The translations under genes and the position numbers were made by a program. A DNA stretch of 45,799 bases, taken from NCBI GenBank assembly GCA_002402575.1, contig DHGD01000102.1:7280-53078 (forward strand). Direction: 5' to 3'. The notes beneath the pieces are model-generated. The model saw only the letters and a program-made list of their open reading frames with translations, had not been told where the DNA came from and did no database searches. Source of the stretch: Syntrophomonas sp. UBA4807 (GTDB lineage Bacteria > Bacillota > Syntrophomonadia > Syntrophomonadales > Syntrophomonadaceae). Below are positions 1 to 7,704 of the stretch, in pieces (the stretch's first letter is position 1; each line of letters begins with the position of its first letter).

Positions 1-2094
1 GGCTTTGTCGCGGTCCCCCATGGCAAGATGCCCGACAGCCACGGTAAGAGACAAAATAAGATCCCGGAAAGGCTGGGTCTGTATACCTCGCGGATACATG
101 GCCTGGGCGGTTCCGATCAGACGGGCGTATTCCTTCTGATGCATCATAAGACTGAAAGTCACAAACTGGGCGTTGGGGAGCAGCGAAGGCGGCAGCCCTA
201 GCCCCGAATATTCGCCCTTCTTAAGCCAATCGGCGATACCCGTGTGAGCTTGCAGCTCATTTAATAAAGTCCCGCGGATAATATCAACCACCGAGCGTAT
301 AATGGCGTTATTCTGGGCTGGAAAAGAGGCGGCGCGCTCCATGGTGCTGATGGCGCGCCGCCACCCGGCCGTATCTGTCTTGTGCAGCGCGATTTCGGCC
401 AGCAGCATGGTAGCGCCCAGTTGGACAATGCTTTGCTGTTTGCTTTCGGCCAGGGAAACCGCTTTATAGGCCAGAACTTCGGCATCGTTTAGGTTTCCCC
501 GGTGGTAAGCGAGCTCGGCCCGAAACAGAACATCCGCACCGCTGCCGTGGCCGTTGGTCATTCTTGTATACAGGTTGATATACTCTTCCAAGGCCTCGGC
601 CTCGCTGTCAGCCTTTCCCGGTTGGGCATGAAACACCGCCAGGGGGGAATGGTGTCCAAAGCACCATGGCACGGAGGGCAGAATCACCCGGGAGCACCTG
701 CCTTGCAGAAGCGCGGCGGCCTGCCTGAGGAGGGCGGTCATTTCGTACAGGCGGGGAAAATCCCGAAAGGAGGCCAGCAGGGTCCATTCGCCCCGCAAAT
801 ACGAGGCCTCCTCACCGCTGTCCGCCTCAAGAAAACTGCGGAGTTCTTCCATCAGCGTCCAAAATTCCGAATTCATCCCCGCCATAAGCAAGGCCCAGGC
901 GACCTGCAACAGGGCCAGCAGATATCTTTTTTTTAAACCCCGGGGGCAGTTCCGCGCGATATCCAAAGCGATATTAGCAAAGGGCGCGCCCGAGATCTCT
1001 TCCAGAATCAACGGCGCAAGGTTCAGCGAAAGCACCCGTTCATAGTCTTTGAGCTGCACATAAAAGCCAAGCGCAGTCAGGATTTTGCCCTCATCCCGGC
1101 AATAATCCCCCGCCCGCAGCAGGCATTCGCGTTCAAATCCGGCCCCGCGCGCCCCGCGCTTTTGTATCAGCAGTTCGGCAAGGATGCTGTGCAGCACATA
1201 ACGCCGCGTAACTGGCTCATAGAAAATAAATGGGCTGGCCAAAGCCTCCAGAGCATATTCGGGCATAGTGTCGCAACCGTTCAGCACGCAGGCCTGCGTT
1301 ATGGTAACCATCTCAAAAGGCGACAGACGCAGAAGAAAGGTCTGTTGCTCCTCGTTCAGACCATCCCAAACCAAATGCTCCATTAGGAATAAAATTCCGG
1401 GGGTGCCGGAGATGGCCCCTCTTTCCCGTAAAGCGCGCAGCTGCAAGTAAACCGCAATGATCCATCCCTCGGTATAGCCGGCCACCTTCTGCGCCTCCTC
1501 CGGGGTGACACTTTGGCCGGCCAGGGCGTAGTAGCGGCAGATGTCAGCGGCGTTAAGCCGCAAGTCGAAGGCGGTAAGGTGCAAAACCCCATGACCAGCC
1601 AGGGCTGTCAACATGCTGCGTTTCAGCATTTGCGTTATAACAAGGATACGCAGCCCTTCCCCGCCATGTTCGCTTAGCGCGGTAAAAAACGCGGGCGGCA
1701 ATGTGCTTTGCAGGAATTGGAAGTTATCGATTACCAGATAAGTTTCGCGCCTGCAACGTATAGTGCGCAAGGCATCGCAGACTTCGCCGATGGTGGCGGC
1801 ATTGGGGAATTCGATTTTTAGCAGACGTTCTCCCGCCTGGCTGTCGATTTTATCAATTTCCCGGCAGAGACGCCGAAAACCAGCGGCAGGCGCTTCATCA
1901 GCAGCGGTAAACCAAGAGACGGGCGTGCCCTGCGGCAGCCGGTCTTTCAAAAAATCCCGTATGGCCGTGGTCTTGCCATAGCCGGAGGGTGCTTCGACCA
2001 CTGTAAACGGAGAAAATCGAATTTGGTCCAATTTATTTTTTAGATGGTCGGAATAATAATGCGGCTCGTTCCTGATGCTGAGGTTAGGTTCCAT
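1..2094 (-). CDS. MalT-like LuxR-family ATP-dependent transcriptional regulator (3' end cut by window edge)
   Basis: An uninterrupted minus-strand frame of 698 codons runs from ATG at 2094 to base 1 with no stop, so the C-terminus lies outside the window. Residues 35-42 form a Walker A motif (APSGYGKT) and residues near 116-122 (YLVIDNF) resemble Walker B. These are followed by the helical NB-ARC/MalT-type region and a long Ala/Leu-rich repeat region typical of TPR/MalT sensor domains. Proteins of this build normally end in a LuxR helix-turn-helix, which would be in the missing part; that is an inference. The family integrates a small ligand and ATP binding to activate transcription. The gene stands alone behind its own extended -10 promoter, and its codons look more GC-rich than neighbouring genes, which could mean later acquisition. 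No target gene is evident. Confidence 0.8.
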   Translation of the reverse strand, partial: MEPNLSIRNEPHYYSDHLKNKLDQIRFSPFTVVEAPSGYGKTTAIRDFLKDRLPQGTPVSWFTAADEAPAAGFRRLCREIDKIDSQAGERLLKIEFPNAATIGEVCDALRTIRCRRETYLVIDNFQFLQSTLPPAFFTALSEHGGEGLRILVITQMLKRSMLTALAGHGVLHLTAFDLRLNAADICRYYALAGQSVTPEEAQKVAGYTEGWIIAVYLQLRALRERGAISGTPGILFLMEHLVWDGLNEEQQTFLLRLSPFEMVTITQACVLNGCDTMPEYALEALASPFIFYEPVTRRYVLHSILAELLIQKRGARGAGFERECLLRAGDYCRDEGKILTALGFYVQLKDYERVLSLNLAPLILEEISGAPFANIALDIARNCPRGLKKRYLLALLQVAWALLMAGMNSEFWTLMEELRSFLEADSGEEASYLRGEWTLLASFRDFPRLYEMTALLRQAAALLQGRCSRVILPSVPWCFGHHSPLAVFHAQPGKADSEAEALEEYINLYTRMTNGHGSGADVLFRAELAYHRGNLNDAEVLAYKAVSLAESKQQSIVQLGATMLLAEIALHKTDTAGWRRAISTMERAASFPAQNNAIIRSVVDIIRGTLLNELQAHTGIADWLKKGEYSGLGLPPSLLPNAQFVTFSLMMHQKEYARLIGTAQAMYPRGIQTQPFRDLILSLTVAVGHLAMGDRDKA

Positions 2095-2143
2095 GTCATG
2101 CCTCCGCGTGCTTCGCATCTGTCTAAGCGCCGGTTATTAAATA

Positions 2144-2158
2144 ATTATACCAATTGGT
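2144..2158 (-). promoter_or_regulatory. Extended -10 promoter overlapping a perfect palindrome, upstream of the LuxR-type gene
   Basis: On the minus strand a TATAAT hexamer (2149-2144) is preceded by TGG, giving an extended -10 element (TGGTATAAT); no good -35 is visible. The ten-base palindrome ACCAATTGGT (2149-2158) overlaps the extended part and could be an operator. The predicted transcript start is about 40 bases before the ATG at 2094. Confidence 0.5.
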
Positions 2159-2401
2159 CTTGATATCCTTCAGACAAGCATGACTGATTATAAGTTGAGA
2201 GAGACGGATTACAAAAAGAGAGCTAAGATAATCCATCACAGTAAGGGTCAATAATTCTGCCGCAGACCAGCCTGGATTGGATGGAGTCCGGGTTACAAGA
2301 GAACTTCTTAGCGATAGCCCGGCACATTTTATCGAGCTTTAGCTCATGATAAATCTTTTTACTGATTTGATAACCGCTATTAAATGAAGGCAAAAGCGAA
2401 A
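2159..2401. other. Intergenic stretch with no recognised gene
   Basis: Between the LuxR-type promoter and the terminator of the ACT-domain gene lie about 240 AT-rich bases. I see no open frame with a ribosome binding site, no RNA gene and no clear repeat beyond a short GAGCTTTAGCTC hairpin. Confidence 0.5.
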
Positions 2402-2431
2402 CACCGGGCTGGGTCGTAACCCAGCCCGGTG
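2402..2431 (-). terminator. Strong hairpin terminator after the ACT-domain gene
   Basis: A perfect 13-bp GC-rich stem (2402-2414 pairing with 2419-2431) with a 4-base loop lies 33 bases past the ACT-gene stop. On the minus strand it is followed by a T-rich stretch (GTGTTTCGCTTTTG). It closes the long minus-strand housekeeping series. Confidence 0.8.
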
Positions 2432-2464
2432 AAGGTGTTGTTATGTGCGTTTTTATAAGCGCAG

Positions 2465-2893
2465 CTATAATTCGTACAACCGTTTTTCGTCCAAAAAGCG
2501 TATGCCCTGCTTGGCAAAAGCCTCTTTAGCCCTTTCAATGTCCTCCACTTTGAATATGATTAGGGCATTATCGTCTTTGGTTCCCAAGAAGGCGTACAGG
2601 TATTCGATGTTAAGGTTTTCCTCAGCCATCCTTTCCAATACCGTGGCTAGGCTGCCGGGCGTATCCGGGACCAGCACGGCGATAACTTCGGTCTGGCTGA
2701 CGGTGAAGCCTTGTTCCTTGAGGATGCGGTATGCTTTTTCGGGATCGTTGACAATCAAGCGCAAGATTCCGAAATCAGAGGTATCCGCAATGGACAGGGC
2801 ACGGATATTTACCTTCGCATCACCTAAGACGCGGGTTACATGTGATAACCTGCCGGCTTTGTTTTCGAGAAACACTGAAATTTGTTTGGCCAT
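2465..2893 (-). CDS. Tandem ACT-domain protein
   Basis: This 142-residue protein is made almost entirely of two ACT domains. The first is residues 3-66 (starting KQISVFLENKAGRLSHVTRVL) and the second about 70-135 (VIAVLVPDTPGSLATVLERM). ACT domains bind amino acids or related small molecules; no catalytic domain is attached, so this is probably a ligand sensor or a partner protein. It lies 11 bases after the phenylacetate-CoA ligase gene and has a good Shine-Dalgarno (GGAGGG) before ATG 2893, so the two are almost certainly co-transcribed. Phenylacetate-CoA ligase/ACT pairs are common in anaerobes that handle aromatic amino acids, so an aromatic ligand is a reasonable guess. The precise ligand cannot be read from the sequence. 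Confidence 0.85.
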   Translation of the reverse strand: MAKQISVFLENKAGRLSHVTRVLGDAKVNIRALSIADTSDFGILRLIVNDPEKAYRILKEQGFTVSQTEVIAVLVPDTPGSLATVLERMAEENLNIEYLYAFLGTKDDNALIIFKVEDIERAKEAFAKQGIRFLDEKRLYEL

Positions 2894-2904
2894 TTGAATC
2901 CCTC

Positions 2905-4203
2905 CTATATCTTCCGGTTGTCGATGATCCGCTTCGCCTTGCCTTCGCTGCGCTCTATACTTCTCGGTTCAACCAACCTCACCCTGACCGATATGCCCAG
3001 GCCGCTATCCAGTTCGCGGGTGATTCTGGACTCCAGTTCTTCCAGTCTCCTGACCTCGTCACTGAAGACTCCCTCGGATACCTCAACCTGTACCTCCAGC
3101 CGGTCTAAATTGTTAATCCGGTCCACCACCAGCTGATACTGCGGCTCGATACCAGGTATCTGCAAGAGAATGCTCTCCACCATGGAAGGAAATACGTTGA
3201 CCCCGCGGATTATAATCATATCGTCGGAGCGGCCCAGGATCTTTTGTATGCGGGCATGAGTCCGACCGCAGGCGCATGGCTGGCGGTTTATCTGGGTCAA
3301 ATCCCGGGTGCGGTAGCGCACCACCGGCAGAGCCTGTTTGGTCAGCGAGGTGATGACCAGTTCGCCGTGGCTGCCGTAAGGCAGCACTTCCCCGCTCTCA
3401 GGGTCAATGATCTCGGCAATAAAATGGTCTTCAGCCAGATGCAGTCCGTCTTTGCAGGCACATTCTGAAGCTACCCCCGGCCCGATCAGTTCAGTCATGC
3501 CGTAGACATCATAAGCGTCGATTCCCCATTTGCTCTCGATCTCTTTACGCATATTCTCTGACCAGGGCTCGGCTCCGAATAAGCCCGACTTAAACTTGAG
3601 CTGGGAGCGGTCCAGGCCTGCCTCCACAAACTCCTCATACATCACCAGGGCGTAGGAGGGGGTACAACCCAAAAGGGTAGTGCCATAATCGTGCATCAAC
3701 ATCACCTGGCGGCGGGTGTTACCGCCTGATGCGGGAAGCACTGCCGCCCCAATCTTTTCAGCCCCGTAATGTCCTCCTAATCCCCCGGTGAAAAGGCCAT
3801 ATCCCCAGGAGATCTGAATGATTGAATCGTCAGTGGCACCTGCGCTGGTCAGGGCACGGGCCATCAATTCGGCCCAGTTTTCTATGTCGTCGCGGGTGTA
3901 CCCGGCTACGGTTGGTTTGCCGGTGGTCCCGGAGGATGATTGGATACGCACCACATCACGCATAGGGACTGCCAGCAGGCCGAAGGGATAGTTTTCGCGA
4001 AAATCCTGCTTGGTGAGGAAGGGCAGATATTTCAGGTCTGCCAAAGCGTTTATGTCCTGGGGTTTTACCCCGGCCTGATCCATCTTGGACCGATAAGCCG
4101 ATACGCGGTCATAAGCCCGGGCAACGGTTTCTTTTAATCTGCTTAATTGCAGCTTATCTAATTCCTCCCGGGGCATACATTCTCTTTCTTTATTCCACAT
4201 CAT
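2905..4203 (-). CDS. paaK: Phenylacetate-CoA ligase family protein
   Basis: The 432-residue protein is a member of the adenylate-forming PaaK family, which makes aryl-CoA thioesters from aryl acids, ATP and CoA. Visible motifs are the P-loop-like SSSGTTGKPTVAGYT near residue 90, YGMTELIGPGVASEC near 235, the RYRTRDLT segment, and a C-terminal GKAKRIIDNRK carrying the expected catalytic lysine. Length matches the family (about 430). Two ATG codons in tandem (4203 and 4200) follow AGGAGGT. The gene starts 5 bases after the glycosylase stop and is followed by the ACT-domain gene. No indolepyruvate oxidoreductase or ring-degradation gene is nearby, so the substrate (phenylacetate, indoleacetate or another aryl acid) is not settled. 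Confidence 0.87.
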   Translation of the reverse strand: MMWNKERECMPREELDKLQLSRLKETVARAYDRVSAYRSKMDQAGVKPQDINALADLKYLPFLTKQDFRENYPFGLLAVPMRDVVRIQSSSGTTGKPTVAGYTRDDIENWAELMARALTSAGATDDSIIQISWGYGLFTGGLGGHYGAEKIGAAVLPASGGNTRRQVMLMHDYGTTLLGCTPSYALVMYEEFVEAGLDRSQLKFKSGLFGAEPWSENMRKEIESKWGIDAYDVYGMTELIGPGVASECACKDGLHLAEDHFIAEIIDPESGEVLPYGSHGELVITSLTKQALPVVRYRTRDLTQINRQPCACGRTHARIQKILGRSDDMIIIRGVNVFPSMVESILLQIPGIEPQYQLVVDRINNLDRLEVQVEVSEGVFSDEVRRLEELESRITRELDSGLGISVRVRLVEPRSIERSEGKAKRIIDNRKI

Positions 4204-4208
4204 GTATT

Positions 4209-4907
4209 CTACCTCCTAGTATTCTCTTCCTGCTCCCGAAGATATCGACACTCGGATGATAACGGGCAAGCCCCGCAACGGGGACGTTGTTTGCGGCAAA
4301 ATTCAGCTCCCAGTTTGACTAATAGTGCATGGTATTCATTGTACAGTTCAGCCTTCGGCGGCAGTTGTTGCTGAAAGTAGTTCTGCAGGCGGTGATAATC
4401 AATATCTTCCGGCACTAATCCCAGACGCGAAAATATGCGCCGTGTATATGCGTCCACCACAAAAACAGAATGATTGCCGGCATACAGCAGTATGGAATCA
4501 ACGGTTTCCGGCCCCATGCCCCACAGGTTTAACAGCTCGCGGCGCAGTTCTGCGGTGGGGCCATTAAACATACGATTCAGGTCGCCTGCATAGCGATTTT
4601 GAATCCAGCCTAAGAGCGTCTTCAGTTTGCGGGTCTTCTGACGGTGGTAGCAGGTGGAATGAATCAACTCGGCGAGTGTGTCGTCCTCCACCTCCAGCAG
4701 GGCTAAAAAGTCAAGCTTACCGCTTTGCTTGAGCTTGTTTATGGCTTTTTCCACATTTCTCCACGCCACCCCCTGGGTGAGCACAGCGCCTACAATTATT
4801 TCCAGCCTGCTTTCTCCGGGCCACCAGTGACGGGGACCAAAGGCAGTCAGAAGTTGTTCATATATGGCTAATAATAATGACTCTCGGGAATGAAACAAAG
4901 TGAACAT
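4209..4907 (-). CDS. Endonuclease III-like HhH-GPD DNA glycosylase with 4Fe-4S cluster
   Basis: The 232-residue protein has the HhH-GPD fold of base-excision repair enzymes. The helix-hairpin-helix is LWGMGPETVDSILLYA. The catalytic Asp is in FVVDAYTRR. The C-terminus carries the endonuclease III iron-sulfur spacing Cys-X6-Cys-X2-Cys-X5-Cys (CRKQRPRCGACPLSSEC). At the position of the endonuclease III catalytic lysine (GVGRKT) there is glutamate (GMGPET). The enzyme therefore probably removes damaged bases without lyase activity, as in MagIII-type 3-methyladenine glycosylases; the exact lesion is inference. It lies between tcdA and the paaK-like gene on the same strand with short gaps, so it is probably in that transcription unit. 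Confidence 0.82.
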   Translation of the reverse strand: MFTLFHSRESLLLAIYEQLLTAFGPRHWWPGESRLEIIVGAVLTQGVAWRNVEKAINKLKQSGKLDFLALLEVEDDTLAELIHSTCYHRQKTRKLKTLLGWIQNRYAGDLNRMFNGPTAELRRELLNLWGMGPETVDSILLYAGNHSVFVVDAYTRRIFSRLGLVPEDIDYHRLQNYFQQQLPPKAELYNEYHALLVKLGAEFCRKQRPRCGACPLSSECRYLREQEENTRR

Positions 4908-4936
4908 TCCTTCCTGATATGGCCCGGCAATCTGCT

Positions 4937-5641
4937 TTAGGCCAAGTCCAGATAACGGTTTATGGCCTGCTGGGCCATTAACAGACCGGCGCTGGCGGTG
5001 ACTGTCACCATGCTGCCCAACGCGTCCGGCCTGGCTGCGTCACTGAGCTGCCTGGGCTGTTCCCGGGAAAACACTACCTCCACGCCGTGGCGGATACCAT
5101 TTTTGCGCAGTTCCCGGCGCACTTTACGGGCCATGGGGCATACGCTAGTCTGGCTGATATCGGCTACAGCAAGTTGGCGCGAATCGATGCGATTGGCGGC
5201 TCCCATACAGCTGATCAGTGCTATTTCCTGTTTGATGCAAGTTTCTATAAGATGGATTTTTTCAGGGAGGGAATCTATAGCGTCGAGGACGTAATCATAG
5301 TCCTGGTGGGCAAATAACTGATAACTGGTTTCGGGGTGAAACCGCAGGGTGTACAGGGTCAGGTTTAACGAAGGATTGATGTCACGCATTCTGGCAGCCA
5401 TGACCTGGGTTTTGTATTCCCCCAGGGTGCTGTGCAGAGCAGGCAGTTGGCGATTGAGATTACTTTGTTCGATTCGATCGCTGTCTGCTATGGTAATCCT
5501 GCCTACCCCGGCACGGGTGACGGCTTCTGCAGCATATGAACCCACGCCTCCCAACCCGACTACTAAAAAATGGGCCTGCTGCAGTTTGTCCATAGCCCGG
5601 TCTCCTAACAGGAGCCGGGTACGCTGCCAAATATCCGTCAT
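4937..5641 (-). CDS. tcdA: tRNA threonylcarbamoyladenosine dehydratase (ThiF/MoeB family)
   Basis: TcdA (YgdL/YrvM) is an E1-like enzyme that uses ATP to cyclise the t6A modification of tRNA to ct6A. The protein shows the Rossmann nucleotide-binding segment VVGLGGVGSYAAEAVTRAGV followed by DSDRIEQSNLNRQ and the YDYVLDAIDS region. I start it at ATG 5641 (MTDIWQRTRLLLG), giving 234 residues and a GAGG Shine-Dalgarno. The open frame extends to 5761, but that upstream part lies inside the 6S RNA gene and has no ribosome binding site. Position next to aspS, separated by 6S RNA, matches the hisS-aspS-6S-yrvM order of B. subtilis. Confidence 0.88.
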   Translation of the reverse strand: MTDIWQRTRLLLGDRAMDKLQQAHFLVVGLGGVGSYAAEAVTRAGVGRITIADSDRIEQSNLNRQLPALHSTLGEYKTQVMAARMRDINPSLNLTLYTLRFHPETSYQLFAHQDYDYVLDAIDSLPEKIHLIETCIKQEIALISCMGAANRIDSRQLAVADISQTSVCPMARKVRRELRKNGIRHGVEVVFSREQPRQLSDAARPDALGSMVTVTASAGLLMAQQAINRYLDLA

Positions 5642-5663
5642 AATACCAGCCTCGGCCTGCACA

Positions 5664-5867
5664 TAAAAACCCCCACCGAGCCGTGGGCAACCGTTGTTTA
5701 AACCTGCTACGCAGGTGGGTACCCTCCCATATGTCTTATGTTTCCCATAATACCTGGGCATACAGCCACATATGGAGACCAGGCTCCCTCATTTTTGGTG
5801 TTGGCAAAAACTGAACGGCTGTTCTCACGCACACAGCAGGGATAATTGATTACTGGCTTCTCTCGTT
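5664..5867 (-). ncRNA. ssrS: 6S RNA (RNA polymerase holoenzyme regulator)
   Basis: The 305-base gap between aspS and tcdA holds a fold of about 200 nt with the 6S architecture. There is a closing stem (5814-5821 with 5688-5695) and then a large internal bubble. The bubble's 3' side contains a small hairpin (ACCTG CGTAG CAGGT, 5702-5716). An apical arm pairs 5768-5777 with 5724-5734, with one bulged G. The RNA ends at a short stem (5672-5676/5683-5687) followed by TTTTT. A sigma-A promoter lies just upstream. Known from the family: 6S RNA mimics an open promoter and binds RNA polymerase, and B. subtilis 6S-1 (bsrA) sits in the aspS-yrvM gap. The call combines structure and synteny; ends are approximate. 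Confidence 0.75.
5665..5687 (-). terminator. Terminator at the 3' end of 6S RNA
   Basis: A 5-bp GC stem (5683-5687 with 5672-5676) with a 6-base loop is followed on the minus strand by GGTTTTTAT. The stem is short but sits where the 6S RNA fold ends. Some read-through into tcdA is likely, since no other tcdA promoter is obvious. Confidence 0.5.
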
Positions 5868-5873
5868 AGCAAA

Positions 5874-5903
5874 ACTATAACACATCTGGGGCTTGGCTTT
5901 CAA
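5874..5903 (-). promoter_or_regulatory. Sigma-A promoter of the 6S RNA gene
   Basis: On the minus strand, TTGAAA (5903-5898) and TATAGT (5879-5874) are separated by 18 bases; each matches consensus at five of six positions. The predicted start near 5867 gives an RNA of about 200 nt ending at the T-run near 5665, the expected size for 6S RNA. Confidence 0.65.
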
Positions 5904-5946
5904 GAAAGGCTCGCAGCCATTATCGCTCCAAAATGTATCATCAAGG

Positions 5947-7704
5947 TTATTTTTCCTTAATTTTGAGCGACAATTCGCGTAATTGCCGGGGATTGACCAC
6001 AGACGGCGCCCCGGTTAAAGGACAGGCGGCGCTCTGCGTTTTGGGGAATGCGATCACGTCGCGGATGCTCTGGCGACCAGCCATTATCATCAACAGGCGG
6101 TCGATGCCGAAAGCGATGCCGCCGTGAGGCGGAGTTCCGTACTCGAAGGCTTCCAGCATGTAGCCGAACTTCTCGGTGGCTTCTTCCAGGCTCATGCCTA
6201 CCCGTTCAAACATCATTTCCTGCCAGTCGCGGCGGTGTATGCGTATGCTGCCGCCGCCTACCTCGGTACCATTTAAGACCAAGTCATACGCTCTGGCCTT
6301 AACCTTGAGGGGATCACTGGACAGCATCTCGAGATCCTCAGGACGCGGTGAGGTAAACATATGGTGCACCGCCACATAACGTTCTTCCTCCTCATCATAT
6401 TCCAACAAGGGGAAATCATATACCCAGGTAAAATTCAATTCCCCGGGGTCAGCTAGCTTTAGCCGCCGCGCCAATTCCAGGCGCAGGAATCCCATCACCC
6501 GGTTTACCGCCGCAATGGAATCGGCCCCAAATAAGAGCAGGTCACCGGCTTTGGCGTCCAGAGCCAGCAAAATACCTTCAATTTCCTCCTGGGTGAGGAA
6601 TTTGGTTATGGGCGATTTCAGTTCGGTTTCGGTGCAGACGATCCAGGCCATCCCCTTGGCGCCGTTGTCCACCGCCATTTTGCCCATTTCATCTATCTCA
6701 CGCCTGGTCCATGACGCGCATCCGCGTGCGTTTATAGCCCGTACCACGCCGCCATTCTGAACTGCTTGCGAAAATACCTTGAACTGGCTGTCTTTCAATA
6801 TATTGGTCAAATCCACTATTTCCAGGCCAAAGCGTAAATCGGGAGCATCACTGCCGTATCTGGCCATGGCTTCATCATAGCGGATACGCGGGAAGGGGGT
6901 CTTTATCTCCCGGCCGGTGGCTGCGAACAACAACACCATCAATTCCTCTACCAGGCTGAAGATATCCTCTTCATCTATAAAGGACATTTCCATATCCAAT
7001 TGAGTGAATTCCGGCTGACGGTCGGCGCGCAAATCCTCATCGCGGAAACAGCGGGCGATTTGAAAATACTTATCCAACCCCGCCACCATCAGCATTTGCT
7101 TGAATATCTGCGGTGATTGGGGGAGACCATAAAACCGTCCCGGATGAACCCGGCTGGGAACCAAATAATCGCGGGCCCCTTCCGGAGTGCTGGAGGTCAA
7201 TATCGGAGTCTCAACTTCAATGAAGCCTTTGACATCCAAAAAATCACGAATTATTTTGACGATACGGTGCCTGAGCATGAGATTGCCCATCATTTCCGGG
7301 CGACGCAGATCCAGGTAGCGGTATTTGAGACGAAGATTCTCATCCACCTCGATATTGTTTTCGATGTAAAAAGGCGGCGTTTTAGCTTTGTTTAACACCT
7401 GCAGTTCAGCCGCCGATATTTCCACCAGTCCGGTCTTGAGATTGGGATTCTCGGTGTCAGCGGGCCGTCTTTGTACAGCGCCCCTTACTGCTATTACATA
7501 CTCGCCGCGGACCTGTTCGGCTATGGCGAAGGCATTTGAGTCCGCTTCCGGGCTGCATACCACCTGAATTAATCCGGAACGATCGCGCAGGTCAATGAAG
7601 ATCAGCCCTCCATGGTCGCGGCGGGTATTGACCCAGCCATTGAGAATTACCTCCTGGCCGACCTGGCTGGTCCCTATTTGTGTGGCGTAATGGGTTCGTT
7701 TCAT
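5947..7704 (-). CDS. aspS: Aspartyl-tRNA synthetase
   Basis: The 585-residue protein has the bacterial AspRS layout. An N-terminal OB-fold anticodon-binding domain (GWVNTRRDHGGLIFIDLRDR near residue 25) precedes the class II core with FIEVETPILTSSTPEGARDY and a FRDEDLRADRQPEFTQLDME segment. The GAD insertion domain sits in the middle, and the C-terminal motif 3 region is GTPPHGGIAFGIDRLLM. Length is normal. Bacterial AspRS enzymes of this type are either discriminating or also charge tRNA-Asn; this cannot be decided here. The ATG overlaps the hisS stop by 4 bases (ATGA), so the two are translationally coupled. 6S RNA follows immediately downstream. Confidence 0.96.
   Translation of the reverse strand: MKRTHYATQIGTSQVGQEVILNGWVNTRRDHGGLIFIDLRDRSGLIQVVCSPEADSNAFAIAEQVRGEYVIAVRGAVQRRPADTENPNLKTGLVEISAAELQVLNKAKTPPFYIENNIEVDENLRLKYRYLDLRRPEMMGNLMLRHRIVKIIRDFLDVKGFIEVETPILTSSTPEGARDYLVPSRVHPGRFYGLPQSPQIFKQMLMVAGLDKYFQIARCFRDEDLRADRQPEFTQLDMEMSFIDEEDIFSLVEELMVLLFAATGREIKTPFPRIRYDEAMARYGSDAPDLRFGLEIVDLTNILKDSQFKVFSQAVQNGGVVRAINARGCASWTRREIDEMGKMAVDNGAKGMAWIVCTETELKSPITKFLTQEEIEGILLALDAKAGDLLLFGADSIAAVNRVMGFLRLELARRLKLADPGELNFTWVYDFPLLEYDEEEERYVAVHHMFTSPRPEDLEMLSSDPLKVKARAYDLVLNGTEVGGGSIRIHRRDWQEMMFERVGMSLEEATEKFGYMLEAFEYGTPPHGGIAFGIDRLLMIMAGRQSIRDVIAFPKTQSAACPLTGAPSVVNPRQLRELSLKIKEK

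Noticed and set aside
502..936. Plus-strand open frame of 144 codons
   Set aside because: It is antisense to the MalT-like regulator, which has an uninterrupted, motif-bearing frame; no ribosome site or recognisable protein.
4209..4907. Missing catalytic lysine in the endonuclease III-like protein as an anomaly
   Set aside because: Glu at this position is also seen in monofunctional members such as MagIII-type glycosylases, so it points to a subfamily rather than a defect.
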